From: Candidatus Nanopelagicales bacterium
GTDB taxonomy: Bacteria; Actinomycetota; Actinomycetes; S36-B12
Direction of reading: 5' to 3'
Length of the DNA stretch: 64,000 bases
Assembly (NCBI GenBank): GCA_018402075.1
Contig: JAGYJP010000004.1
Coordinates: 82,474-146,473 of the forward strand
The first letter of the stretch is position 1. Each line of letters opens with the position of its first letter. Shown here one piece after another: positions 46,622 through 54,461 of the stretch. A model generated the notes under the pieces. It saw only the letters and a program-made list of their open reading frames with translations. It searched no databases and had not been told where the DNA came from. Position numbers and translations under genes: made by a program.

Positions 46622-47302
46622 TTAAGCCGGTAGCAAGCGACCCATGCCGGTGTAACTGCGACCCCACCATGAACCGCTAATGGGGCTGACGCGCACATGC
46701 TCACCCGCTCTTGGCGCATCGATCATTTTTCCGTTGCCAATGTAAATGCCCACGTGGTGAGCACCTTTTTCGAAAAAGAATACGAGGTCGCCGGGTTGTG
46801 CGTCCTTCTTCTTAATTTTGCGAGTTTGCTTGTATTGAGCTTTTGAGTAATGGGGGAGAGTCTTTCCTGTCACCTTTTTGTACACATAACGCACAAACCC
46901 CGAGCAATCAAAAGCATTGGGACCGGAGTGACCGGCGCGATAAGGATCACCGATCTGAGCCTTTGCCGTCTTTACAATTTTAGTGCGAACGATTCGGACT
47001 TTATGCTTCTTTTCGGCAACGCGATTGAATCGACCTTGTCGCACGTTTTCATTCTTCATGGATATCAGGGCGCGAATTTTCATTTCGGTGGGCATGCCCA
47101 CGAGTATGGGAGTTTGGCCAATTGTCTCGATCTCGCGAGTTGGTTCAGCGGCATTCGCGGTGGCAACCCAACCGCTCACACCCAGTGTGGTCATCAGGGA
47201 TGCAAGGAGGAGAGCCATGAAGACTGTGAACGAATGGCCATGGTCCGTGCCCGAACCCAGGGAAGCAGGCTCGGTCGAATTTCCGTTGTCGTGCACCAGC
47301 AT
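46622..47302 (-). CDS. NlpC/P60 family cell-wall endopeptidase
   Basis: 226 residues. An N-terminal hydrophobic segment (FTVFMALLLASLMTTLGVS) follows a short acidic stretch and exports or anchors it. The C-terminal 110 residues are NlpC/P60: GPNAFDCSGFVRYVYKKV contains the nucleophile Cys, GAHHVGIYIGNGKMIDAP the catalytic His, and VRVSPISGSWWG follows. It should cleave peptidoglycan stem peptides. GAGGAGA precedes the ATG. A CRP/GlxR-like site lies upstream, and the MtrAB-like genes converge with it, as for wall hydrolases controlled by such regulators. Confidence 0.88.
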   Translation of the reverse strand: MLVHDNGNSTEPASLGSGTDHGHSFTVFMALLLASLMTTLGVSGWVATANAAEPTREIETIGQTPILVGMPTEMKIRALISMKNENVRQGRFNRVAEKKHKVRIVRTKIVKTAKAQIGDPYRAGHSGPNAFDCSGFVRYVYKKVTGKTLPHYSKAQYKQTRKIKKKDAQPGDLVFFFEKGAHHVGIYIGNGKMIDAPRAGEHVRVSPISGSWWGRSYTGMGRLLPA

Positions 47303-47350
47303 CTGATCTCCTCGTGCCCCGCCAAGATCGGCAGAGTCGGTAGGTCGTCT

Positions 47351-47382
47351 TTCGGGTGGGTTTTCTTTCGGGTGGGTTTTCT
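47351..47382. repeat. 16-bp tandem repeat, two copies
   Basis: Two adjacent perfect copies of ttcgggtgggttttct, followed by a partial third. It lies in the 5' untranslated part of the NlpC/P60 gene; on that strand it is an A/C-rich GAAAACCCACCC motif. Confidence 0.85.
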
Positions 47383-47465
47383 TTTCGGTAGGAAGGGGAC
47401 GCTAAACGGCCGCAGAAGATAACGGAAATGTAACGACCGAAATACGGACACGTTTGCGACACGTC

Positions 47466-47481
47466 TGTGACATAAGTCACC
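47466..47481. promoter_or_regulatory. CRP/GlxR-like operator palindrome
   Basis: TGTGACATAAGTCACC: TGTGA, 6-nt spacer, TCAC. The core GTGAC-N4-GTCAC is a perfect inverted repeat. It fits the actinobacterial CRP/GlxR consensus, and wall-hydrolase genes (rpf family) are known targets of these regulators. Confidence 0.5.
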
Positions 47482-47512
47482 GGTCGCCCCTCATTGAGGT
47501 AAACAGCCCTGC

Positions 47513-47531
47513 GACCCTTAAATTCAGGGTC
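47513..47531. other. Stem-loop GACCCT/AGGGTC
   Basis: Perfect 6-bp inverted repeat with a 7-nt A/T-rich loop, just upstream of the flippase promoter. It may be a terminator-like or regulatory structure; no poly-T run follows. Confidence 0.35.
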
Positions 47532-47540
47532 CCCCACGGG

Positions 47541-47546
47541 TAGGCT
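47541..47546 (+). promoter_or_regulatory. Leaderless -10 box TAGGCT
   Basis: TANNNT hexamer with an 8-nt spacer before the flippase GTG at 47555. Confidence 0.3.
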
Positions 47547-47554
47547 CGGCTCTC

Positions 47555-48778
47555 GTGAGTGACTCGCGCAGCGTGGTGGCCAAGGGTCTGATCTTTGTGG
47601 GCGCAGCCACGTTGGTGGGCAATGGCTCCGCATATCTGCTGAGCATGATCTCGGCCCGGATCCTCAACCAGGCCGACTTTGGTGCCCTGGGAGCACTCCT
47701 CGGGCTCCTGGTGATTATTGCGACCCTAGGCATCTCCACGCAGGCGCTCACCGCCCGCCGAGTATCTACCGCCACCGTAGCGAATAGATCCGAAGTCGAG
47801 GGCCAAGCAATCCGGCTCTCCATATTTGTCGGTGCCGCGATCGTCGTTGGCGCATTTATCTTGGCGTGGCCGGTAAGCACGATTTTCGCGATCCCGGTCG
47901 TGGCCGTTATCACCGGCATCTCCTCACTGGCTTTCGTGGTGGTCGGGTCGGCATCCATGGGAATTGCCCAAGGTCGCGAGGAACACATCAAGTTGTCCAT
48001 GGCATTTATTGCCAACGGAGTTGGCCGTGCCGTCGGCGGCATCATTGGCGTGGTCGTTTTACAGAGCGTCACGGGTGTGGGAATTGGAATTCTGATCGGT
48101 TGTGCCGTCGGTGCAGTAATTAGCTATCAATTAATCTGTCCCCGCACCTTCAGTTCCAAATTGCGCGATGGCATTGGCATTGAATTCGGCCACGTGGCGC
48201 ACGCTCTCATTGTGCTCTTCACCCTCACCAACATTGACGTTCTCCTGGCTCGAATCTTTTTGACCGAAGACCTTTCGGGTGAATACTCCGTGGGGGTTCT
48301 TTTGGCAAAAATCGCATTCTTTCTACCCAATGCGATCATCATTGTGTTGTTCCCCAAGATGAGCGCGGGAGATTCCACCCGGGCGGTGTACATCGCAACA
48401 GGGCTCACCGCACTTCTGGGACTGGTCATCACACTCGTCAGTGTCTTCGCAGGAAACTTGGTCATTGGAATTCTTGGCGGCTCCCAATACAAAGGCCTCG
48501 GATCTGAAGCTTGGCTCTTTGCCCTGGAAGGCTCCGCTTTCGCACTCGTACAAGTCCTTCTTTATGCACGTCTTGCCGCTCAAGACAGGCGGGCAGTCCT
48601 CGCAGTGTGGGGGGCGCTTGCGGTGCTCGTCACCGTTGTTGCAGTGTGGCGCCACGACACCGTCGCTGAAATCGTGACCACCGTGGTTGTCGTGTCACTC
48701 ATACTCACCGTTGTTGGACTACTACTGGATCGCCGAAATGCGGGGAAAGTCGATATTCCCATTGAAGCCGCTGAGTAA
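47555..48778 (+). CDS. Polysaccharide flippase (Wzx/MOP family)
   Basis: 407 residues with about 12 membrane helices. The N-terminus VAKGLIFVGAATLVGNGSAY then RILNQADFGALGALLGL is typical of polysaccharide-export proteins of the MOP superfamily, which flip lipid-linked glycan units across the membrane. Other helices include LTNIDVLLARIFLTEDLSGE, which is also typical. It could serve the surface-glycan genes at 1-25 kb. It converges with the anti-sigma gene with 7 bp between. Confidence 0.8.
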   Translation: MSDSRSVVAKGLIFVGAATLVGNGSAYLLSMISARILNQADFGALGALLGLLVIIATLGISTQALTARRVSTATVANRSEVEGQAIRLSIFVGAAIVVGAFILAWPVSTIFAIPVVAVITGISSLAFVVVGSASMGIAQGREEHIKLSMAFIANGVGRAVGGIIGVVVLQSVTGVGIGILIGCAVGAVISYQLICPRTFSSKLRDGIGIEFGHVAHALIVLFTLTNIDVLLARIFLTEDLSGEYSVGVLLAKIAFFLPNAIIIVLFPKMSAGDSTRAVYIATGLTALLGLVITLVSVFAGNLVIGILGGSQYKGLGSEAWLFALEGSAFALVQVLLYARLAAQDRRAVLAVWGALAVLVTVVAVWRHDTVAEIVTTVVVVSLILTVVGLLLDRRNAGKVDIPIEAAE

Positions 48779-48785
48779 GAGCGAA

Positions 48786-49478
48786 CTAAATCTCGAGTTT
48801 TCCGCGCAAAATACTGTCAGTACTGTGCGATGTATCTCCATCAAAATGTTCAAGTGAAACATCCACAACAGGGAATTGATTGAGATCCAAACCAGCAGGT
48901 AGAGGGAATGTGCCGCCCTCAGATGAATCCAACATGCCTACCGACACCATGGACTGTGCATCGGGTGCAAGTAACCACACTTCGTAGTAGCCATCAGTTG
49001 CCGGCAAACCGGAAGCTTGAACAACGAGAACATCTTTGCCGTTCACCTGTTGCACAACCGCCCGGGCAGGCTGCTCGACATCGCGGAGCGGCTCCAAACT
49101 TGCCTGCGCAATCACGCTCGGTGCTGGTGTGTTCGTGGTGGATTGCATGGCAACGAAAGTTGCCAGACCGCCAATCACCACACCAACACTCGCAGCGAGT
49201 GCGAACCAGCCCGCGCTTCGCTTGCTGCGGGCGGAAGCAACTGGACTTATTGCAAGAGTGTCAGCAGCAATCGCTTGCTCAATACCCTGCCACACCGTGG
49301 CGGGTGGCGCTGTTGGTCGGTCGGCGTCGGTGATGGATCGCGCGGAGGCAACAACGCTGCGGAATTCATCCAACTCACTTTGGCATTTGGGGCACTGCGC
49401 AATGTGATCGTTGTCAATGGGCGTGGCACCTTCGCCGAGTGCGATCAGGGCAATTGTGTCGGAATCAAGATGTGACAC
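48786..49478 (-). CDS. Anti-sigma factor, RskA-like
   Basis: 230 residues. The N-terminal part has a zinc-binding HIAQCPKCQSELDEF (H-x3-C-x2-C) anti-sigma domain. One membrane helix lies near residues 92-112 (AGWFALAASVGVVIGGLATF), followed by an extracytoplasmic RskA C-domain with GYYEVWLLAPDAQSMVSVG. It should hold the adjacent sigma factor inactive and release it upon proteolysis. The start overlaps the sigma stop by 14 bp. Confidence 0.88.
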   Translation of the reverse strand: MSHLDSDTIALIALGEGATPIDNDHIAQCPKCQSELDEFRSVVASARSITDADRPTAPPATVWQGIEQAIAADTLAISPVASARSKRSAGWFALAASVGVVIGGLATFVAMQSTTNTPAPSVIAQASLEPLRDVEQPARAVVQQVNGKDVLVVQASGLPATDGYYEVWLLAPDAQSMVSVGMLDSSEGGTFPLPAGLDLNQFPVVDVSLEHFDGDTSHSTDSILRGKLEI

Positions 49479-50070
49479 TTGCGGCCTCCAATCTGTGTTT
49501 AAGTCGATCTAATGAACGTCGAATATGGCTTTTGACTGTTCCGAGTGGTAAGTCGAGAACACTAGCGATTTGAGCGTGCGTGAGGTCGTTAAAAAACGCG
49601 AGTTCCATGATTTTTTGTTGTGGATCACCCAATCGTGCAAGCTCGTCAGCTAACACAACCCGGTCGACGGTGGTGTTCACGGTGTCTTCCATGGTGCCCA
49701 GGTCGATTTCTGAGTAAGCGGTCTCCTTGCGGGCCTTGGATCCGAAGTGGTCCGCAATCTTTCGACGACAAATGCCGATCAACCAGCCAGGCAAATTCCC
49801 CGCGTTCATGTCGAACCCCTCCCTTCCTTTCCACGCCGAAATAAAAACTAGTTGAGTGATGTCCGCAGCATCCTCCTTATTCCCCATGGATCGCAAGGCA
49901 ATGGTGAACACTAATGAGGACCATCGTTCATAGATATCACGAAGAACGGTGTCGTCACCCAGAGTGAATCGGGTGGCGAGTGCTTCGTCGGCAAGGTCCT
50001 TCACGGTGAAGCCAAGCCGGTACTGTTCTGGAGCAGTTGTCGCGGTTTCATTGGGTCTAGTGTGCATCAT
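49465..50070 (-). CDS. ECF RNA polymerase sigma factor (SigK/SigL-like)
   Basis: 201 residues. Region 2 has YERWSSLVFTIALRSMGNKE and ADITQLVFISAWKG for core binding and -10 recognition; region 4 has LAFFNDLTHAQIASVLDLPL then GTVKSHIRRSLDRLKHRL, the helix-turn-helix for the -35 element. It would direct transcription of its own regulon, perhaps the sortase and DUF4397 genes upstream in the same operon. ATG overlaps the sortase stop by 4 bp. Confidence 0.9.
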   Translation of the reverse strand: MMHTRPNETATTAPEQYRLGFTVKDLADEALATRFTLGDDTVLRDIYERWSSLVFTIALRSMGNKEDAADITQLVFISAWKGREGFDMNAGNLPGWLIGICRRKIADHFGSKARKETAYSEIDLGTMEDTVNTTVDRVVLADELARLGDPQQKIMELAFFNDLTHAQIASVLDLPLGTVKSHIRRSLDRLKHRLEAASVTS

Positions 50071-50729
50071 GCCCCCGCGACCGGGGTAGCGGTGATGACC
50101 ACATTTTGGTCGTAGCCGACACCGGGGACGTACACACCGATACAGGAGATCAAGGTCAAGACCTCAGTGCCTGTTTCCCTGAACAACTCGCGGATAGGGA
50201 GCTTTTGCTTGTAGGTAGATTCCCGACCCGTGACTTGGTAGGAGGTCTGCTGGCCCTCCGCGTTGCGAATCGTCACGATGTCCCCAGGTTTGAGGGCGCC
50301 AAGGTTGTAGAAGGCACCCTTCCCGTAATTCCGACCGTCACGGTGACCCACAAGAACACTGGAACCCTGACCGGAACCCGGGGTTGCACCAAATTTGTAC
50401 CAACCGACCTGGGCAATATCTTCAGGAACTACAACCTGCGTATCTTGATCCACTCCGACGGGAACAATCTCTGCGGTCACACCCAGATCAGGAATACTTA
50501 ACTCGATTGGTGACGCAACCTGCTCCGGAATGACTTCGATGACCTGAGTTCCAATTCGCTCAACGGGTTGCTGCGTTTCCTCAACGGGAGTGCTGATTCG
50601 ACTTTGACCAACGCTATTTACTTGTGAATCCGATTGACCAGACCCCGTCACCGCAAACCACACCGGCGTGAGGATCAGCACGAGTGCGCTAAATCCCAAC
50701 ACAATGTGGGCGGGACGAAGTCTGGTCAT
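50067..50729 (-). CDS. Sortase, class E/F-like
   Basis: 220 residues with an N-terminal membrane helix (IVLGFSALVLILTPVWFAV) and an extracytoplasmic catalytic domain. SSVLVGHRDGRNYGKGAF holds the catalytic His, and LTLISCIGVYVPGVGYDQNV the catalytic Cys; the Arg likely lies in the final strand but is not obvious. Sortases attach proteins to the wall at a sorting signal. Its neighbour DUF4397 has no visible LPXTG motif. DUF4397-sortase pairs are common in actinobacteria. Confidence 0.85.
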   Translation of the reverse strand: MTRLRPAHIVLGFSALVLILTPVWFAVTGSGQSDSQVNSVGQSRISTPVEETQQPVERIGTQVIEVIPEQVASPIELSIPDLGVTAEIVPVGVDQDTQVVVPEDIAQVGWYKFGATPGSGQGSSVLVGHRDGRNYGKGAFYNLGALKPGDIVTIRNAEGQQTSYQVTGRESTYKQKLPIRELFRETGTEVLTLISCIGVYVPGVGYDQNVVITATPVAGA

Positions 50730-50758
50730 CAGGATGTTCTTAGCTATTTCAATGCGAA

Positions 50759-51601
50759 CTACGCGCGGCTACCGTTAAGGCGGATAGCAGCACCTGCGAC
50801 ACCCACCGCGGCAACGGTCATGAGACCGGCAGCAATCAGTGCAGCATTGTTACCTGAAGTTGCGCCGCCACCTGCGGGTACGCCACCGGGCATGCCATCA
50901 AGTCCGGTGATCACCTGGGTTGCAAGTGCAAGGTTTCCTGCCTCAGCAGATCCCCATGCATACACGATTGTGTTCGTGCCTTCTGCCAAGTCCAGATCTG
51001 CTGGTCCAAGCACAACGGTGTCAGTCCCGGCGAGAACAACATCTGCGGTGTAGGTGCCAGCAGGAACATCTGCAATGGCCTCATCTGGATTCACCAAGTC
51101 GTTGATCAATGGAGTGCCATCGGCACGAACATCAACAGCAGGTGCAGCTGCAATGTGACGTACGGTCAAGCGGGCATCGCCAGCAGCAACTTCGCTAATG
51201 TCATTGACATAGACGTTGAGTGCTGGGTTGCCATCGGCATCTAGGTTGGCGGTAACGGTGGCATTGGCGCCAGCGGGAACCTCAACACCCATGGCGGACA
51301 GAACTGCATCGCTGTCTGCGGGAGTCGCGCCGTCGGCGTACACACCCAGGTCATATGTGCCTGCGGGCACGGTCAGTGTCTCCAAGGACCCTGGGGTGAA
51401 GTCGTCGATCAACAGGGCATCGCCCGCGTATATGTCAACGACATCGGCGCCAGAACCGGCTGGAATAGCGTGTAAAACTGAGACTGTTGCATCTTCAGAG
51501 GCCATCGCTGGGGCAGCAAATAGGCCTGCAGGAACGAGCAACGCCCCTGCAAGAATGGCCGACCGGCGGCCTACCGAATTTCCGAACTTGGCAGATTTCA
51601 T
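50759..51601 (-). CDS. Secreted DUF4397 domain protein with C-terminal membrane helix
   Basis: 280 residues. Signal peptide RSAILAGALLVPAGLFAAPA (cleavage after AMA). Two DUF4397 modules follow: TVSVLHAIPAGSGADVVDIY and later LTVRHIAAAPAVDVRADGTP. A Gly-rich linker (GGVPAGGGATSGNN) leads to a C-terminal helix AALIAAGLMTVAAVGVAGAA and a short basic tail RLNGSRA, the layout of a sortase substrate but lacking LPXTG. Start has AAGGAG upstream. First gene of the DUF4397-sortase-sigma-antisigma operon. Confidence 0.85.
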   Translation of the reverse strand: MKSAKFGNSVGRRSAILAGALLVPAGLFAAPAMASEDATVSVLHAIPAGSGADVVDIYAGDALLIDDFTPGSLETLTVPAGTYDLGVYADGATPADSDAVLSAMGVEVPAGANATVTANLDADGNPALNVYVNDISEVAAGDARLTVRHIAAAPAVDVRADGTPLINDLVNPDEAIADVPAGTYTADVVLAGTDTVVLGPADLDLAEGTNTIVYAWGSAEAGNLALATQVITGLDGMPGGVPAGGGATSGNNAALIAAGLMTVAAVGVAGAAIRLNGSRA

Positions 51602-51778
51602 GTGGTTCTCCTTGTGATTAGGTGCAATAAAAGGTGCATCTGAATGGAATTGCTACCCCTATTACCGCTGAGGGGGGCTATTTGGATGCAGTATCTGGAA
51701 AGTTTTTTTGAGGGTCAGATACGGTTAGCGCCGGACAATCTTGGAAATATCACTCGTGATGTAGCTGAGGGTGGCCAT

Positions 51779-51863
51779 GGCGAGGTGGCAGAGCGGCCGA
51801 TTGCAGGCGCCTTGAAAGCGCCCGAGGGGAAACTCTCCGGGGGTTCAAATCCCTCCCTCGCCG
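51779..51863 (+). tRNA. tRNA-Ser (anticodon UGA)
   Basis: Acceptor GGCGAGG pairs with CCTCGCC; anticodon loop CTTGAAA gives TGA; a long variable arm typical of tRNA-Ser is present; T-loop TTCAAAT is flanked by GGGGG/CCCTC. Discriminator base is G. It reads UCN codons. Confidence 0.95.
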
Positions 51864-51867
51864 CTGG
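51850..51867. repeat. att-like repeat, copy 1 (3' end of tRNA-Ser)
   Basis: 18-bp tccctccctcgccgctgg covering the last 14 bases of the tRNA gene and 4 bp beyond. An identical copy begins 67 bp downstream. Confidence 0.8.
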
Positions 51868-51916
51868 TGTGGCGTGGGATTTGGGAGGAAGCTTGGGCTT
51901 GGCCCAAGTGAACGGT

Positions 51917-51934
51917 TCCCTCCCTCGCCGCTGG
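51917..51934. repeat. att-like repeat, copy 2
   Basis: Second identical copy of the 18-bp tRNA-Ser 3' end repeat, without the rest of a tRNA. Typical of sites left by tRNA-targeting integrases, but no integrase gene lies between. Confidence 0.75.
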
Positions 51935-51969
51935 GGGTTGACTGGGGCAGTACTTATGGGCGGTGACAG

Positions 51970-52461
51970 ATGAACGTAGCTCAGATGACCGTGTCTGAAT
52001 TGGTCGTTCTGATCCTGGTCGACATTGTTATCGTGGCGGGTATCTCCATTGGTGTTGGTGCTCTGGCCCCACGAGTCAGCGCTCGCTTCTTGCGCTCTGA
52101 CCCGTTTCCGTTAGCGCAGATGCCGTGGGAGAGTCCGGCCTTCTTTCGCTCGCTTCGGGTTGCGCAACTAGCTCGGGCACTGCCCGAGTTGGGGGCAACA
52201 TTTGGTGGAGAGAGTAAAAGCCAACTGCCCGGTCGCTCCGTGGAAGATCTGGATCACTACCTGGTGGAGTTACGCAGAGCCGAGTGGGTGCATTGGATAT
52301 CCATTGTGAGTTGGGTTCCTTTAACGTTTTTCAACCCATGGTGGATCACACTGCTCTTTGCGGTGATTGTTATTTCGGGTAACACCATGTTCCTGCTTAT
52401 TTTGCGAAGGAACCGACATCGACTTACAGCGTTGAAGCGTCGATTACAAAACGATATTTAA
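51970..52461 (+). CDS. CrtO-like small membrane acyltransferase
   Basis: 163 residues with two to three membrane helices (LVVLILVDIVIVAGISIGVG; LTFFNPWWITLLFAVIVISG). The layout resembles CrtO-type glycosyl-4,4'-diaponeurosporenoate acyltransferase: FFRSLRVAQLARALPELG replaces the W-K-D-x-L-P region, then VELRRAEWVHWI and RRNRHRLTALKRRL near the end. The substrate is unclear since no carotenoid gene is nearby. The 3' end overlaps the convergent alcohol dehydrogenase by 38 bp. Confidence 0.6.
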   Translation: MNVAQMTVSELVVLILVDIVIVAGISIGVGALAPRVSARFLRSDPFPLAQMPWESPAFFRSLRVAQLARALPELGATFGGESKSQLPGRSVEDLDHYLVELRRAEWVHWISIVSWVPLTFFNPWWITLLFAVIVISGNTMFLLILRRNRHRLTALKRRLQNDI

Positions 52462-53464
52462 CATCGCTGTTGACTACCCGATCCCAAGCGTCATTGATCT
52501 GTTGCGCATTGATCACCTCAATATCGGATCCGAATCCGTGTTCGGCACAGAAGTTCAGCATCTCTTGATTTTCGGCAATGCTTCCCACGCCAGATCCCAC
52601 CAATCGGCGACGGCCCATGGTCAGAGTGAATGCTCGTACCGACAGAGGTTCAGTGGGAAGTCCAACAATGACCAGTGTTCCATCAAGTTTCAACAGGGAC
52701 AAGTAACGATCGAGTTCAATATTTGCTGAAGCAGTATTAATAATCAGGTCAAGAGAGTTTTTGCTCTCACGCATACTCCCTTTATCGGATGAGAGCAGAA
52801 AGTGATCGGCACCAAGACGAAAAGCATCGTCTCTCTTGTGTGCGGAATGGCTGATCAAGGTGACTTCGGCCCCCATAGCGTGGGCAAACTTCACTGCCAT
52901 GTGACCTAACCCGCCTAAACCGACCACACCCACTTTGACACCGGGACCAGCGTTCCATTGCCGAAGAGGTGAATACACGGTGATGCCAGCACACAAAAGG
53001 GGTGCAGCAACATCAAGTGCGAGACCGTGAGGAATATGAACGACATAATTTTCGTCGACGACAATTGAACTTGCATAGCCACCGTAGGTCGGTGTGGATT
53101 TGTCAGTCTCAAAGCCGTTGTATGTGGAGACCATGTGGCCCGTGCAGTACTGCTCAAAACCGTTTGTGCAGTTATCGCATTCACGGCAGGTGTCAACGAA
53201 AACTCCGACTCCCGCTCGGTCTCCAACCTGAAACTTTGAAACCTCTGAACCAACGGCACTGACCAGACCAGTTATTTCATGACCCGGAACCATGGGAAAG
53301 ATTGACTGGCCCCACTCCTCGCGAGCCTGATGAATATCAGAATGGCACACTCCGGAGAAACTGATGTCGATCAAGACATCGTGGGGACCCAGTTCGCGAC
53401 GTTCAATTTCCATGAGTTCAAGTGGTGCACCGGCACTGGCAGCTGCATAAGCTTTGGTCATCAT
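52424..53464 (-). CDS. Zinc-dependent alcohol dehydrogenase (YahK/CAD-like)
   Basis: 346 residues, MDR family. GVCHSDIHQAREEWG holds the catalytic-zinc Cys, VPGHEITGLVSAVG the zinc-binding His-Glu pair, CRECDNCTNGFEQYC the structural four-Cys zinc, and GVVGLGGLGHMAVKFAHAMG the NAD(P) fold. YahK-type enzymes reduce aldehydes using NADPH. TAGACT followed by a 6-nt spacer precedes the ATG. Confidence 0.92.
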   Translation of the reverse strand: MMTKAYAAASAGAPLELMEIERRELGPHDVLIDISFSGVCHSDIHQAREEWGQSIFPMVPGHEITGLVSAVGSEVSKFQVGDRAGVGVFVDTCRECDNCTNGFEQYCTGHMVSTYNGFETDKSTPTYGGYASSIVVDENYVVHIPHGLALDVAAPLLCAGITVYSPLRQWNAGPGVKVGVVGLGGLGHMAVKFAHAMGAEVTLISHSAHKRDDAFRLGADHFLLSSDKGSMRESKNSLDLIINTASANIELDRYLSLLKLDGTLVIVGLPTEPLSVRAFTLTMGRRRLVGSGVGSIAENQEMLNFCAEHGFGSDIEVINAQQINDAWDRVVNSDVKYRFVIDASTL

Positions 53465-53470
53465 TCAGTA

Positions 53471-53476
53471 AGTCTA
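53471..53476 (-). promoter_or_regulatory. Leaderless -10 box TAGACT
   Basis: TANNNT hexamer with a 6-nt spacer (TACTGA) before the alcohol dehydrogenase ATG. Confidence 0.4.
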
Positions 53477-53483
53477 TGGCGCA

Positions 53484-54461
53484 TCAGACTGGGTTAGGCA
53501 GACTCTCTTCATCCTCGATTTTGCTCATTCGACGCGATGTTTCAGCGAGGACAACACCGATGATCACAATTGACCCACCCAAGGCTTGTACCCAGTTCAG
53601 TGTTTCGCCGAGAACAACAATCGCGATGAGTCCAGCCCACAGGGGTTCCGTGGTGGCGACAATGCCAGCACGTTGAGCGCCAATGCGGCGCAGCGAACCC
53701 AACACCAGCAGGAACGGAGCAATCGTTCCCAAGAGCACGCCCCACAACATGATGCCCCAAATGGGAAGTGCGGGGAAGAAGGATGTTTCTGGAGTGGACA
53801 TTTCCCCGAGGACTGGCCACGGGAAGTTCCACCATGGTTGCAGAATCGACCAGGTCAAAGTGGCGAAGATAAATCCCCACATGGTGAGGGATACTCCGTC
53901 ACGTTTCTTTTGCCCAGCCTCACCGAGTAACCAGTACAGCGCCAAAATGACAGCACACAATAGTCCGGCAAGAACACCCAAAAGATTGACGCTGAATCCC
54001 TGCCACACCTGCGCAACAAGAGCCAGACCGAAAAGGCTCAGCACAATGGCGAGCCATAACCGGTTGCTCACGGGTTGTTTTTTGCCGAATCGAACCCACA
54101 GGGCAACAACAACAGGTGCCAGGAAGATTAGAAGTGTTCCCAGGCCGAGGGGGAGCAATGAAACAGTGAAGAAGTACAGGAACTGAACCAGAACAAATGC
54201 GATGACGCCGTATGCCAGGAGAAATGGCAATTCACCGCGTTGGATCCTGAATCCGCGGCGGTTAGTCAGCGCGACAAAGATGACGAGCACCACCATGGCG
54301 CCACCACTTCGCAGCTGCGTTAAATGAGCAGGATCGAGCCCTGCCGTCATTGCGAGTTTGGATATTGATCCGTTGAATGCGAAAAGGAATGCGGCAAGAA
54401 GATACATAGCAACGCCAACGGCATTGACCTTGTGAACGCGAGCGGAGGTGTCAGACATCAA
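53484..54461 (-). CDS. EamA/DMT-family transporter
   Basis: 325 residues with ten membrane helices in two EamA repeats. The first begins AVGVAMYLLAAFLFAFNGSI, the second near LLGVLAGLLCAVILALYWLL, and TTEPLWAGLIAIVVLGETLN is the conserved EamA C-terminal E-P-x-W-x segment. It exports metabolites; substrate unknown. Its start overlaps the end of the upstream ppgK-like gene by 4 bp. Confidence 0.85.
   Translation of the reverse strand: MMSDTSARVHKVNAVGVAMYLLAAFLFAFNGSISKLAMTAGLDPAHLTQLRSGGAMVVLVIFVALTNRRGFRIQRGELPFLLAYGVIAFVLVQFLYFFTVSLLPLGLGTLLIFLAPVVVALWVRFGKKQPVSNRLWLAIVLSLFGLALVAQVWQGFSVNLLGVLAGLLCAVILALYWLLGEAGQKKRDGVSLTMWGFIFATLTWSILQPWWNFPWPVLGEMSTPETSFFPALPIWGIMLWGVLLGTIAPFLLVLGSLRRIGAQRAGIVATTEPLWAGLIAIVVLGETLNWVQALGGSIVIIGVVLAETSRRMSKIEDEESLPNPV

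Larger units (their letters stand above)
47303..47554. other. Divergent intergenic region with palindrome, tandem repeat and hairpins
   Basis: 252 bp between the NlpC/P60 start and the flippase start. It holds a CRP/GlxR-like site, a 16-bp tandem repeat and a stem-loop, listed separately. No coding frame with family signal is visible. Confidence 0.6.

Noticed and set aside
47440..47545. Possible c-di-AMP (ydaO) riboswitch upstream of the NlpC/P60 gene
   Set aside because: The GGGGGACCC and GGGTCGC segments are suggestive, but the conserved second half (CGAACCCGUCAGCUAA-type motif) was not found, so only a stem-loop and operator are reported.
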